From the NCBI GenBank assembly GCA_041500225.1, contig JBGQLV010000036.1, positions 1 to 25,830 of the forward strand: 25,830 bases of DNA, given 5' to 3'. The position numbers and the translations under genes were made by a program. This document shows, in pieces, positions 7,244 through 14,336 of this stretch. How positions within the stretch are numbered: the first letter of the stretch is position 1; each line of letters opens with the position of its first letter. The notes beneath the pieces were generated by a model. The model worked only from the letters and a program-made list of their open reading frames with translations. It had not been told where the DNA came from and ran no database searches. This DNA is from 0-14-3-00-41-53 sp041500225 (GTDB lineage: Bacteria > Nitrospirota > Thermodesulfovibrionia > Thermodesulfovibrionales > SM23-35).

Positions 7244-8502
7244 ACCTTTCTCCTCTTGCGCTTTGCCGCTGGTGGCAGTATCCTGTCTATAACATCATCA
7301 ATAGCAACGATACCGAGCAAAAACCCTTCAGTGTCAACGACCGGAAGGGCAACAAGGTTATACTTTGATATAATCTCGGCAACCTCCATCTCATCGGTAT
7401 CCGGGGTAACCGTCTTAAGTTTGGTTTCCATAATATCCGTAAGTCCGGCATCCGGATCAGCAAGAAGCAGATCTCTCAAAGAGACCGCTCCAATAAGCTT
7501 TTCATTGGCCTCTATAACATAAATGTAATAGACAGTTTCTACTTCCTCGGCATCTCTCCTGAATTTCATTATGGCATCCTTAACTTTGGTCTCCGGAAGA
7601 TAGGCTATAAATTCATTTATCATTAATCCGCCTGCTGTATCCTCTTCATGACTGAGCAGTTCCTGTATATCCTCGGCCTCTTCTTTCTCGATACTTTCGA
7701 GTATCTCTTTTGCCTTATCCATAGGAAGGTCGCTCAGGACATCAGCAGCCTCGTCAGGCGGCATCTCCTCTATTATGTCAGCAGCCTTTTCTGTCTCCAT
7801 TCCGGTTATTATTGCTGCCTGTACATCAGGCTGTAATTCTGAAAGGGCTCCTGCAGCAGTTTCAACATCAAGACCCTTGAAAAATGATGCACCTTCTTTG
7901 TGTGAAACCTGACTTATAATCTCAGCAATGTCAGCTGGGTGAAGCTCTGATACCATCTGCCTCGGGACCGTGAGTGATATTTTTGTAAGTTTTGGTTCAA
8001 GCGGCTGGATGTAATTCCAGCTTATGAGATTATAAGGAAGGTGCTTTTTAAAGAGCTTCATCAGGTCCTCTCCGCCTCTTTCAACCCCGAGCCGTCGCAT
8101 AATCCCCCTTGCTCCTACATCAACCGCAATGAGAACCGCCTCTGAATTATAGCCCTGGAGTTTAACATCATTCACCCTTACGACCTTTGCGCCGTTTGCA
8201 TCAACGATCTGTTTATCGAGAATATCCCTGACTAATATGAGGTCTCTTTCGTTAAGCTCATAAGGCTGAAGGGTTTCACCGTAAACATTTGCAGAGATTA
8301 TTCTCTTGTTGAATATGTTCAGGTCAGTCCAGGGGAGCTTGAAAATCTTATTTTTCTTCTCTATTATCAGGGCAGAGACCTTCGGGAGTGGTTCACCTTT
8401 AACAATTACAAGGTCCTTTAACTTTCCTATCTCCTCACCTTTTAGGTCGAGTACAGGCTTTTTCAGTATCTCACTTACAAAGAGTTCACCAAAAAAAGGC
8501 AT
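7240..8502 (-). CDS. PRC-barrel + MgtE N-domain + CBS-pair regulatory protein (no membrane part)
   Basis: A 420-residue soluble protein. Two PRC-barrel-like domains (about 8-80 and 88-170, the second with DLILVRDILDKQIVDANG) are followed by an MgtE_N superhelical domain (about 190-290, with LHPADIAEIIS, MPPDEAADVLSDLP and EEDTAGGLM) and two CBS domains (about 295-350 and 358-412, with DAIMKFRRDAEEVETVYYIY and ALPVVDTEGFLLGIVAIDDV). In MgtE the N and CBS domains bind Mg2+ and close the channel; here the channel domain is absent and the protein ends in a basic tail, KRKRRKV. The next gene, overlapping by 4 bases, is an Nramp-like transporter, suggesting that this is its separate cytoplasmic sensor. 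A good ribosome site, GGAGG, precedes the ATG at 8502. First gene of a two-gene operon. Confidence 0.92.
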   Translation of the reverse strand: MPFFGELFVSEILKKPVLDLKGEEIGKLKDLVIVKGEPLPKVSALIIEKKNKIFKLPWTDLNIFNKRIISANVYGETLQPYELNERDLILVRDILDKQIVDANGAKVVRVNDVKLQGYNSEAVLIAVDVGARGIMRRLGVERGGEDLMKLFKKHLPYNLISWNYIQPLEPKLTKISLTVPRQMVSELHPADIAEIISQVSHKEGASFFKGLDVETAAGALSELQPDVQAAIITGMETEKAADIIEEMPPDEAADVLSDLPMDKAKEILESIEKEEAEDIQELLSHEEDTAGGLMINEFIAYLPETKVKDAIMKFRRDAEEVETVYYIYVIEANEKLIGAVSLRDLLLADPDAGLTDIMETKLKTVTPDTDEMEVAEIISKYNLVALPVVDTEGFLLGIVAIDDVIDRILPPAAKRKRRKV

Positions 8503-8543
8503 CTCTTGCCTCCATTATTTATAATTTAGATAGCGCAAGCAGA

Positions 8544-8592
8544 ACATAGCATTTGAGCGGCTTTTTTTCGCTGATGAGCGAAAATGCTATGT
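8544..8592. repeat. Structured intergenic repeat, copy 1 (arms 8544-8554 / 8582-8592)
   Basis: An 11-base perfect inverted repeat, ACATAGCATTT / AAATGCTATGT, encloses a second hairpin, TTTTCGCT-GATG-AGCGAAAA (8565-8584). The core pieces TTTGAGCGGCTT (8552-8563) and ATGAGCGAAAAT (8574-8585) recur exactly at 13435-13446 and 13529-13540, but the outer arms there differ in sequence while remaining self-complementary. It lies 42 bases upstream of the PRC-MgtE_N-CBS start, within or near its leader. It could be a REP-like repeat or a structured RNA. Confidence 0.65.
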
Positions 8593-8759
8593 ATTGACTA
8601 CCTGTATGCAATTAGAAGTATAGCTTACAGGTTTTTATTTCGGCAATATGAAAATTAAGCTTAATGTTGCATAAAATTACAACTGCTGACAGTGCAGATG
8701 TGTCGAAAAGCCTTTACCAGCGATTCTTTGAAGTATTGGCTAACCGTTTTCAAATAAGA

Positions 8760-8788
8760 TTGTATTGCATTTAAAATAGTAATATAAT
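8760..8788 (+). promoter_or_regulatory. Sigma-70-type promoter of the DUF2934 gene
   Basis: TTGTAT (8760-8765), a 17-base spacer and a perfect TATAAT (8783-8788) lie just upstream of the GGAGG ribosome site (8806-8810) and ATG at 8817. Elsewhere in 8593-8759 only a weak inverted repeat, ACCTGTA / TACAGGT (8600-8606 / 8626-8632), followed by TTTTT is seen. Confidence 0.7.
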
Positions 8789-8816
8789 TTTATCTATAAC
8801 CTAATGGAGGTATAAA

Positions 8817-9020
8817 ATGGACTTAAATTCTGAAATTGAGGAATTAGCGTATGAACTTTTCGAAAAAAGCGGAAGGATTGAAGGCCGTGACCTTGACAAC
8901 TGGTTAGAAGCAGAAAGAATTGTAATCGAAAGATATCCGTCGCAGAAGAAAAAATCTGCTTCCACACAAAAGGAAACCAAAAAAACTGCAAAGAGAACAC
9001 TACTTAATAAAAAAATTTAA
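8817..9020 (+). CDS. DUF2934 family small protein
   Basis: A 67-residue protein. Residues 3-38 match the DUF2934 pattern, IEELAYELFEKSGRIEGRDLDNWLEAER, a short helical motif of unknown function found in many bacteria. The remaining tail is Lys-rich (QKKKSASTQKETKKTAKRT), suggesting nucleic-acid contact or simply disorder. Expression signals are strong: a consensus-like promoter at 8760-8788 and GGAGG six bases before the ATG. It is a single gene, converging on the CZB gene with 10 bases between stops. No function can be assigned. Confidence 0.85.
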   Translation: MDLNSEIEELAYELFEKSGRIEGRDLDNWLEAERIVIERYPSQKKKSASTQKETKKTAKRTLLNKKI

Positions 9021-9030
9021 TAAGAACTAC

Positions 9031-9381
9031 TCACTTAACTTTCTGTTCAACGGCAACCAGCAAGGAGAAAATCTTCTGAGAGATAGGTTCAATCTTTGCT
9101 AATTCTTTCTCGGCAGCGGAAATATCGCCAGAGTGTTTTAACTGCACGACTTTCTTGACAATCGAGTGAAGTGCAACATGTACTTTCTCGAGTTCTTGCA
9201 TTTCCGGCATTGTGCCATATCCAGCCAAGCCGTCAGAGTATAACCATTTACCCAAGTCGCAGTCTTTGTGAGAAACTGCCTGATCCTCAGTCATACTTTC
9301 CTTTCCATCAAGAAAGGATCTGAGGCCGGATTTCCAGGCTATATGCATAACCCTTGCCACAGCAAAATCAAACTTTCCCAT
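9031..9381 (-). CDS. Stand-alone CZB (chemoreceptor zinc-binding) domain protein
   Basis: A 116-residue protein that consists almost entirely of a CZB domain. The zinc ligands of the family are visible: H13 (MHIAWKSGLRSFLDG), C41 in HKDCDLGKWLYSDG, and H68 and H72 in LEKVHVALHSIV. CZB domains bind zinc by a 3His-1Cys site and sense zinc or oxidants such as HOCl through the reactive Cys. They are usually fused to chemoreceptors or diguanylate cyclases; here no output domain is attached, so it probably acts on another protein. The ATG at 9381 has an AGGAGG ribosome site. It forms no obvious operon. Confidence 0.9.
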   Translation of the reverse strand: MGKFDFAVARVMHIAWKSGLRSFLDGKESMTEDQAVSHKDCDLGKWLYSDGLAGYGTMPEMQELEKVHVALHSIVKKVVQLKHSGDISAAEKELAKIEPISQKIFSLLVAVEQKVK

Positions 9382-9486
9382 TTTTACCTCCTCATCTCAA
9401 TAGTTATAATACCTGTTACATACAATGATGTCTAACTAAAAAGCCTCGGGCATCAAACTTAAGACCATATCTAAATTTAACATCCA

Positions 9487-9945
9487 TTACCCAAGAGGCT
9501 CTCCTGCCATACCTCTTATAATATCTTTTTTACCAACGATGCCGATTAATTTCCCTTCCCTTAACACAGGTAGGAGATGTATCTTTTTCTCTGTCATTAT
9601 TGTGGCAATATCCTCCACTGATGTCTCGTCATTAACAGTAATTACATCCCTTGTACAAATGTCGCCCACAGTATATGCAGCCATCTTTTTGATCTCAACC
9701 TCCAGTTTGGTTGTACCGAGGGGTATAAAGGCATCAAACAGTCTTAATATGGTAGGGATATGGAGTCTGCTGTTTTTGCTGATAAGGTCATTCTCCGTAA
9801 CAATGCCCGTTAAATTTCCATTATCATCAACCATAGGAGTACCGTTGATTTGATGTCTCATAAGTAGCCGTGCCAGATCTTCTATGGAAGTAGTTGGTTT
9901 AACTGTTATTACGTCCCTGGTCATTATATCCTTTGCCTTAAGCAT
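9487..9945 (-). CDS. CBS-domain pair protein
   Basis: A 152-residue soluble protein made of two CBS domains: about residues 5-60 (AKDIMTRDVITVKPTTSIEDLARLL, then GTPMVDDNGNLTGIVTENDLI) and about 93-148 (VGDICTRDVITVNDETSVEDIA, then LLPVLREGKLIGIVGKKDII). Such stand-alone pairs (Bateman modules) bind adenine nucleotides or related ligands and regulate other proteins. The insert at 61-92 is typical of this single-module class. A strong AGGAGG ribosome site precedes the ATG. The neighbour downstream is the CZB gene (105 bases away), with no operon signs. Partner unknown. Confidence 0.92.
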   Translation of the reverse strand: MLKAKDIMTRDVITVKPTTSIEDLARLLMRHQINGTPMVDDNGNLTGIVTENDLISKNSRLHIPTILRLFDAFIPLGTTKLEVEIKKMAAYTVGDICTRDVITVNDETSVEDIATIMTEKKIHLLPVLREGKLIGIVGKKDIIRGMAGEPLG

Positions 9946-10046
9946 TGCACCTCCTTTTTCCAGAACTGAAAGGAAAACATTTTACTTAAGAATCTTAAAG
10001 TCTTTATACCTCAGTTTATTATAATTGTCAATTTGAATTTTAACTT

Positions 10047-10895
10047 TTACAGATTCAGTTTCGCAAGGGAAACAGGGTTTGTATTTATATCCATCACCTT
10101 AACCCCGAAATGAAGGTGAGGGCCGGTTGACCTTCCTGATGAGCCCACAAACCCGATAATGTCTCCTTTTAAAATAATATCTTCAGGTTTGACATTGAAC
10201 TTCGACAGGTGCATATAAATGGTATATATTCCCTGTCCGTGGTCGAGTATAATTGTATTGCCACCGAAGAACAGCTCTTCGGCTAAAACGGCTCTGCCGC
10301 TGTTTGATGCCTTTACTTCTTCGCCTTCTTGCCCCTTTAAGTCCACGCCTCTGTGTATACTTATCATTTTCTGGTTAATTATCCGTTTTGTGCCAAATAC
10401 GGTTGATATATCATTTTCAAGAGGTAATATAAATTTTCCTTCCCAGAGTCTCTCAGATACTATCTGGCATATTGACTTTAATCTCTTATCCTCTCTTTTC
10501 GCCCTCATCATATCCTCAGGGCTTAAGAATACTTTGTCTTTAGCTAAAGTGAGCCTCAGTACAGGGAAACTGGTATGTTTTACAATTAAACTTAAATTCT
10601 TTTTCTTACCCTCTATTCTCAGCTTAATGGTATAGTTTCCCGGTTTTGCTTCAATCCCGACTGCTCCGATAGCAATAAAACAACCTTCCCCGCAACTACT
10701 AAAATAAATCTTCTTTTTGGCCAATGAAGCAGTAGGTAAGCGTGAGGTTTTTGCACCGGTTACCTTAATTGTAAAAGCTTCTCCGGGACTGATTTCATCA
10801 GGTACAACCTCTATCTGAAAGGCATCGGCAGAGGCGTATATGGAAAATATAAAAATTGCTGAGATACAAAAAAATAAAATAGTACCATATCTCAT
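10047..10895 (-). CDS. M23 family metallopeptidase, exported (LytM-type)
   Basis: A 282-residue protein with an N-terminal signal peptide (about residues 1-25, cleavage near ASADA). Residues 26-120 form a beta-rich, Ig-like N-terminal region. The M23 domain covers about 155-280 and has all the zinc and catalytic residues: H181 and D185 (HRGVDL), H229 (YMHL), and H260-L-H262 (GPHLHFGV). M23 enzymes cut peptidoglycan cross-links in the periplasm; an intact active site favours activity over a purely regulatory LytM role. The gene starts 7 bases after the argF stop and is likely transcribed with the arginine genes, although no functional link is obvious. Confidence 0.93.
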   Translation of the reverse strand: MRYGTILFFCISAIFIFSIYASADAFQIEVVPDEISPGEAFTIKVTGAKTSRLPTASLAKKKIYFSSCGEGCFIAIGAVGIEAKPGNYTIKLRIEGKKKNLSLIVKHTSFPVLRLTLAKDKVFLSPEDMMRAKREDKRLKSICQIVSERLWEGKFILPLENDISTVFGTKRIINQKMISIHRGVDLKGQEGEEVKASNSGRAVLAEELFFGGNTIILDHGQGIYTIYMHLSKFNVKPEDIILKGDIIGFVGSSGRSTGPHLHFGVKVMDINTNPVSLAKLNL

Positions 10896-10902
10896 AATAG
10901 GG

Positions 10903-11814
10903 TTAGGTTAAGAGAAACTCTAACAATGCCTTCTGGGTATGAAGTCTGTTTTCTGCCTGGTCAAAAACAACACTCCGCGGGCCATCTATAACTTCATCGG
11001 TTATCTCTTCTCCCCTGTGAGCAGGCATACAGTGGAGCACTATCGCATCCTTCTTTGCATATGAGAGGAGTTTATTATTTAGCTGATAATTCTTGAACTT
11101 TTGTTTTTTCTTCGCTGCTTCCTTCTCCTGCCCCATGCTGACCCAGACATCTGTATAAACCACATCGGCCCTGTAGGCAGCCTTTGGGGGGCCTTTCAGG
11201 ATTGTGATCTTGCTATTTGCAGCAGCTCTTGCCTTCTCAATAACTTTGGAGTCAGGCTCACAGCCTTCAGGACATGCAATCGCAAGGTTTATTCCCATTA
11301 AAGAGGCAGCATCTATCAGTGAATTTGCAACATTATTTCCATCGCCTATATAAGCAAGGCGGATGCCTTTAAGTCGTCCTTTCTTTTCGAGAATGGTCAT
11401 CAAATCTCCGAGTGCCTGGCAGGGGTGATGCAGGTTACTCAGTCCATTGATTACTGGAATTGAGGAATTAGATGCGAACTCTATGAGGGTGTTATGGCTG
11501 AAGGTCCTGATAACAACCGCACTTAGATATCGTGACAGTACCTTTGCAGTATCATGAATGGTTTCTCCCCTTCCAATCTGTATCTCCTTTGGATTCATAT
11601 AGATGGCCTGTGCGCCGAGCTGGTAAATGCCTACTTCTAATGAGACCCTCGTTCTTGTCGACGCCTTTTCAAACAGAAGGCCTATGCTTTTTCCAATTAA
11701 AGGGCATTTATTTGCATCCTTACCTGATTTAAGTTCTATTGCCCTTTTAAGAAGAAGGGCTATCTCTTCTGAGGATAAATCCCGTAAAGTTAAAAAATCC
11801 CTTTTCATTTTCAT
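10903..11814 (-). CDS. argF: Ornithine carbamoyltransferase
   Basis: A 303-residue cytoplasmic enzyme that forms citrulline from ornithine and carbamoyl phosphate in arginine synthesis. Diagnostic motifs are present: the carbamoyl-phosphate loop S52-T-R-T-R56, HPCQ at 130-133, the ornithine-specific SMG loop at 224-226, and HCMPAHRG at 259-266. The length is normal. Two starts are possible, ATG at 11814 or ATG two codons later; neither has a strong ribosome site. It follows argD on the same strand after a 239-base spacer holding an inverted-repeat element and a short reading frame, and is followed closely by the M23 peptidase gene. Confidence 0.97.
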   Translation of the reverse strand: MKMKRDFLTLRDLSSEEIALLLKRAIELKSGKDANKCPLIGKSIGLLFEKASTRTRVSLEVGIYQLGAQAIYMNPKEIQIGRGETIHDTAKVLSRYLSAVVIRTFSHNTLIEFASNSSIPVINGLSNLHHPCQALGDLMTILEKKGRLKGIRLAYIGDGNNVANSLIDAASLMGINLAIACPEGCEPDSKVIEKARAAANSKITILKGPPKAAYRADVVYTDVWVSMGQEKEAAKKKQKFKNYQLNNKLLSYAKKDAIVLHCMPAHRGEEITDEVIDGPRSVVFDQAENRLHTQKALLEFLLT

Positions 11815-11847
11815 AGTAACTTTCTAATAAATTTAATTCATAATAAT

Positions 11848-11991
11848 CTAAACGTTGTAAAAATTGTTTTTGATACGGAAGGCAAATGTGCTGAAAAAGG
11901 CCTGCCAGTGACACCTCATAGCCCTCCCGCGTGGCCAGCCAGCCTTCTTGCAAAACTCACTCAACGTTAGTGTTGCAGTCATGTGAATCAT
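11848..11991 (-). CDS. Short reading frame upstream of argF, 47 residues
   Basis: ATG at 11991, with AGGA seven bases upstream, opens a frame of 47 codons ending at TAG (11848-11850), 33 bases before argF. The product contains GWPRGRAMRCHWQ and four Arg residues. It runs through the left arm of the inverted-repeat element 11877-12039. It may be a leader peptide of argF, a relic carried by the repeat, or chance. No family is recognised. Confidence 0.3.
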   Translation of the reverse strand: MIHMTATLTLSEFCKKAGWPRGRAMRCHWQAFFSTFAFRIKNNFYNV

Positions 11992-12039
11992 AATCAAATC
12001 CTGTTACTTTGCAGGAGTTTTTCAGCATATCTGCCTTCC
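11877..12039. repeat. 163-base element with 29-base terminal inverted repeats between argD and argF
   Basis: Bases 11877-11905 and 12011-12039 are reverse complements at 25 of 29 positions; the outer 8 bases (GGAAGGCA / TGCCTTCC) and a central block with CTGAAAAA are exact. The inside carries a further imperfect palindrome, CACTCAACGTTAGTG (11958-11972). There is no clear target duplication. The size and ends fit a miniature inverted-repeat transposable element; an RNA structure in the argF leader is the alternative. Confidence 0.65.
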
Positions 12040-12053
12040 TTTTTATGCAACGA

Positions 12054-13253
12054 TTATGAGAACTTCATAAAAACTTCATCGAGGACATCAATAAGACGGT
12101 CGATATCCTTCTGCTGTACTAGCAAGGATGGTATAAAGCGCAATACATTCCCTGCCGCACAGTTTATAAGCACTCCTTTTTCAAGACATGCCCTCACTAT
12201 CGGATCACCATCTCTTGTCATTTCCATGCCTAATAAAAGTCCTTTACCCCTTATTTCTATGATAAGGCTTGGGAATCCCTCCATAAGTTGTTCGAGCTTT
12301 TCCCTGAAGTATTTACTCATTCTGTTACACTGATCAAGGACAAACCCGTCTTCAAGGAGTGTCTCGATTGTTGCTACCGCGGCAGCGCAGACAAGTGGGT
12401 TGCCCCCAAATGTTGTAGCATGATTACCGGGCTGAAATGCAGAAGCGACCTTATCTGTAGCAAGCATTGCGCCAATGGGTACACCTCCACCGAGGCCCTT
12501 TGCTAAAGTCATAATGTCCGGCATTATGCCAAAATGCTCATATGCAAAAAGCTTCCCCGTCCTGCCCATCCCTGTCTGGACCTCATCAAGTATAAGAAGT
12601 ATATTATGTTCATTACAGAGATCTCTTACATTTTTGAGATAATTCTGATCTGGCAGTCTAACCCCGCCCTCTCCCTGTATAGGCTCTAACATGACGGCAC
12701 ATGTATCCTTTGTTATCGTCTTCCTTATTGCATCAATATCATTGAATGGAACATATTTGAATCCCGGTACCAAGGGTTCAAAACCCTTCTGAAATTTTTC
12801 CTGGCCTGTTGCAGTAAGTGTCGCAAGTGTCCTTCCATGGAAAGAATTCTTTGCTGTTATTATCTCAAAGCGTTTGGGACTTATCTGCTCTTTAGAATAT
12901 TTGCGGGCGAGTTTTATTGCTGCCTCATTTGCCTCAGCCCCTGAGTTACAGAAAAAGACCTTGTCTGCAAAGGAATGCTCTACAAGCAGTTTTGCAAGTT
13001 TTATCTGCGGCTCAATGTAGTAATAATTTGAGACATGCAACAGCCTCTGTGCCTGCTTCTGTATTGCAACCACGACCCGCGGGTGGCAGTGGCCAAGAAT
13101 ATTTACTGCAACACCGCCAACAAAATCGAGGTACTCTTTGCCGTCAGAACTCCACACCTTCATACCCCGTCCCTTTCTCAGGACAACAGGGAACCTGTTA
13201 TAAGTATTCATGATATAGCGGCTTGATTCATCGAAGAATTTCTTCATTTCCAT
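12054..13253 (-). CDS. argD: Acetylornithine aminotransferase (class-III, PLP)
   Basis: A 399-residue cytoplasmic enzyme exchanging the amino group between N-acetylornithine and 2-oxoglutarate in arginine synthesis. Visible are the PLP-phosphate loop NSGAEANEAAIKLARK (about 103-118), DEVQTGMGRTG (about 223-233), the Schiff-base Lys252 in TLAKGLGGG, and TTFGGNPL. I start it at the ATG at 13253 (MEMKKFFDESSRYIM); an in-frame TTG at 13289 would add 12 residues not expected in the family, and an ATG two codons later (13247) is also possible. No clear ribosome site is seen. It is the first gene of the argD-argF-M23 run. Related succinylornithine or GABA aminotransferases are less likely given argF next door. 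Confidence 0.94.
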   Translation of the reverse strand: MEMKKFFDESSRYIMNTYNRFPVVLRKGRGMKVWSSDGKEYLDFVGGVAVNILGHCHPRVVVAIQKQAQRLLHVSNYYYIEPQIKLAKLLVEHSFADKVFFCNSGAEANEAAIKLARKYSKEQISPKRFEIITAKNSFHGRTLATLTATGQEKFQKGFEPLVPGFKYVPFNDIDAIRKTITKDTCAVMLEPIQGEGGVRLPDQNYLKNVRDLCNEHNILLILDEVQTGMGRTGKLFAYEHFGIMPDIMTLAKGLGGGVPIGAMLATDKVASAFQPGNHATTFGGNPLVCAAAVATIETLLEDGFVLDQCNRMSKYFREKLEQLMEGFPSLIIEIRGKGLLLGMEMTRDGDPIVRACLEKGVLINCAAGNVLRFIPSLLVQQKDIDRLIDVLDEVFMKFS

Positions 13254-13420
13254 GAGGTAATAATAACGGAAAAGCCGGTTAAAAATCAAATACGATGGAC
13301 TTCTACAGATGAATAACTCGAAAATAATTATCCAATATATCCGGATTTAAGATATACCCAAATCCAGCGATAAACAGAACTGGATTGTGCTGCATTAGAG
13401 ATTTTTCATAAATAGATAAA

Positions 13421-13553
13421 AGGCAGGTATTGTATTTGAGCGGCTTATTTTGCCGATAGTCAAATACATTTTCATAAAAATAAAGAGGCAAAATCCTCGG
13501 AGGTCCCCGAAAGCTTTCGGGGCCGAGAATGAGCGAAAATACAATGCCTGCCT
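13421..13553. repeat. Structured intergenic repeat, copy 2 (arms 13421-13437 / 13537-13553)
   Basis: The outer arms are 17 bases long and complementary except for one G-T wobble position. Inside are TTTGAGCGGCTT (13435-13446) and ATGAGCGAAAAT (13529-13540), identical to the core of the repeat at 8544-8592, but here separated by a longer insert that contains the perfect 18-base palindrome CCCCGAAAGCTTTCGGGG (13505-13522) framed by CTCGG / CCGAG. The rest of the 411-base spacer 13254-13664 shows no convincing gene; a TATACT -10-like box lies at 13637-13642 before the next gene. Confidence 0.65.
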
Positions 13554-13664
13554 CGATCAAACTTAGAACTGTCGAAAAATATCGTTTAAGGCGAAAGCCG
13601 ATTCTGCTTAGCAATGCTTTATGTATGAATTTGGGATATACTATCTCTATAGAAATAAAAAAAC

Positions 13665-14336
13665 ATGAAATTTAAACTAGATTTAATAAAAATTCCTATA
13701 AAGGATATAAAATTTGTCCTCCTTGATATGGACGGCACACTCCTGGACAAATATTTTGATGATTACTTCTGGGAACATCTTGTACCTGAAAAGTATGCTG
13801 AGAAACATAATATTACTTTCGGCAGTGCAAAAGAGGAGCTCATGAAAAAATATAAGGTCCACGAGGGCACCTTAAACTGGACAGACCTTGACTTCTGGTC
13901 TAAAGAGCTCGAACTTGATATTCCTGCCTTAAAAGAACAGATAAAGCACTTTATAGAGGTTCACCCTCATGCAGAGGATTTCTTAAAGATGTTAAAAAAG
14001 CAGAAAAAAAAGGTCTTTCTTGTTACAAATGCCCACTACAAGGCAATTGACCTGAAACTTAAAAAGACCCGTATAGGAAAGTATTTTGACTCTGTGCTTT
14101 CTTCATTTGATGCCGGTTATCCCAAAGAAAGCCTTAAGTTCTGGGAAGAGGCAGAAAAGCGTCTTGGATTTGATAAAGACAGGACACTTTTTATTGATGA
14201 TACAGAAGAAATTCTAAAAACAGCAAAAAAATATGGGATCAAATATATCCTCTATAAGGCGAGGGCTAATTCGAAGGTTAAGCCGAAGAAGTCAAATGAA
14301 TTTTTGCATATCGGTGATTTTAATGAATTGACATGA
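13665..14336 (+). CDS. HAD-family hydrolase, YrfG-like GMP/IMP nucleotidase
   Basis: A 223-residue cytoplasmic phosphatase. HAD motif I is D21-M-D-G-T-L-L-D, motif II is VTNA (about 121-124), motif III Lys is in PKESLKFW, and motif IV is IDDTEE. The cap region with FDDYFWEHLVPEKYAEKHNI, GTLNWTDLDFW and EVHPHAEDFL closely follows the YrfG GMP/IMP 5'-nucleotidase subfamily rather than phosphoglycolate phosphatases. The specific substrate is inferred from this resemblance. No clear ribosome site is seen before the ATG at 13665. Its stop overlaps the start of the next gene (ATGA, 14333-14336), so the two are co-translated, although a metabolic link to acetolactate synthesis is not evident. Confidence 0.88.
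   Translation: MKFKLDLIKIPIKDIKFVLLDMDGTLLDKYFDDYFWEHLVPEKYAEKHNITFGSAKEELMKKYKVHEGTLNWTDLDFWSKELELDIPALKEQIKHFIEVHPHAEDFLKMLKKQKKKVFLVTNAHYKAIDLKLKKTRIGKYFDSVLSSFDAGYPKESLKFWEEAEKRLGFDKDRTLFIDDTEEILKTAKKYGIKYILYKARANSKVKPKKSNEFLHIGDFNELT

Noticed and set aside
8600..8637. ACCTGTA / TACAGGT hairpin followed by T-run as a terminator
   Set aside because: No plus-strand gene ends upstream, and the loop of 19 bases is long.
13254..13289. TTG start adding 12 residues to ArgD
   Set aside because: The extension is not expected in the family; the ATG at 13253 or 13247 gives a normal N-terminus.
13303..13614. 103-residue minus-strand frame before argD
   Set aside because: It runs across the structured repeat 13421-13553 and its composition follows the repeat; no family or ribosome site.
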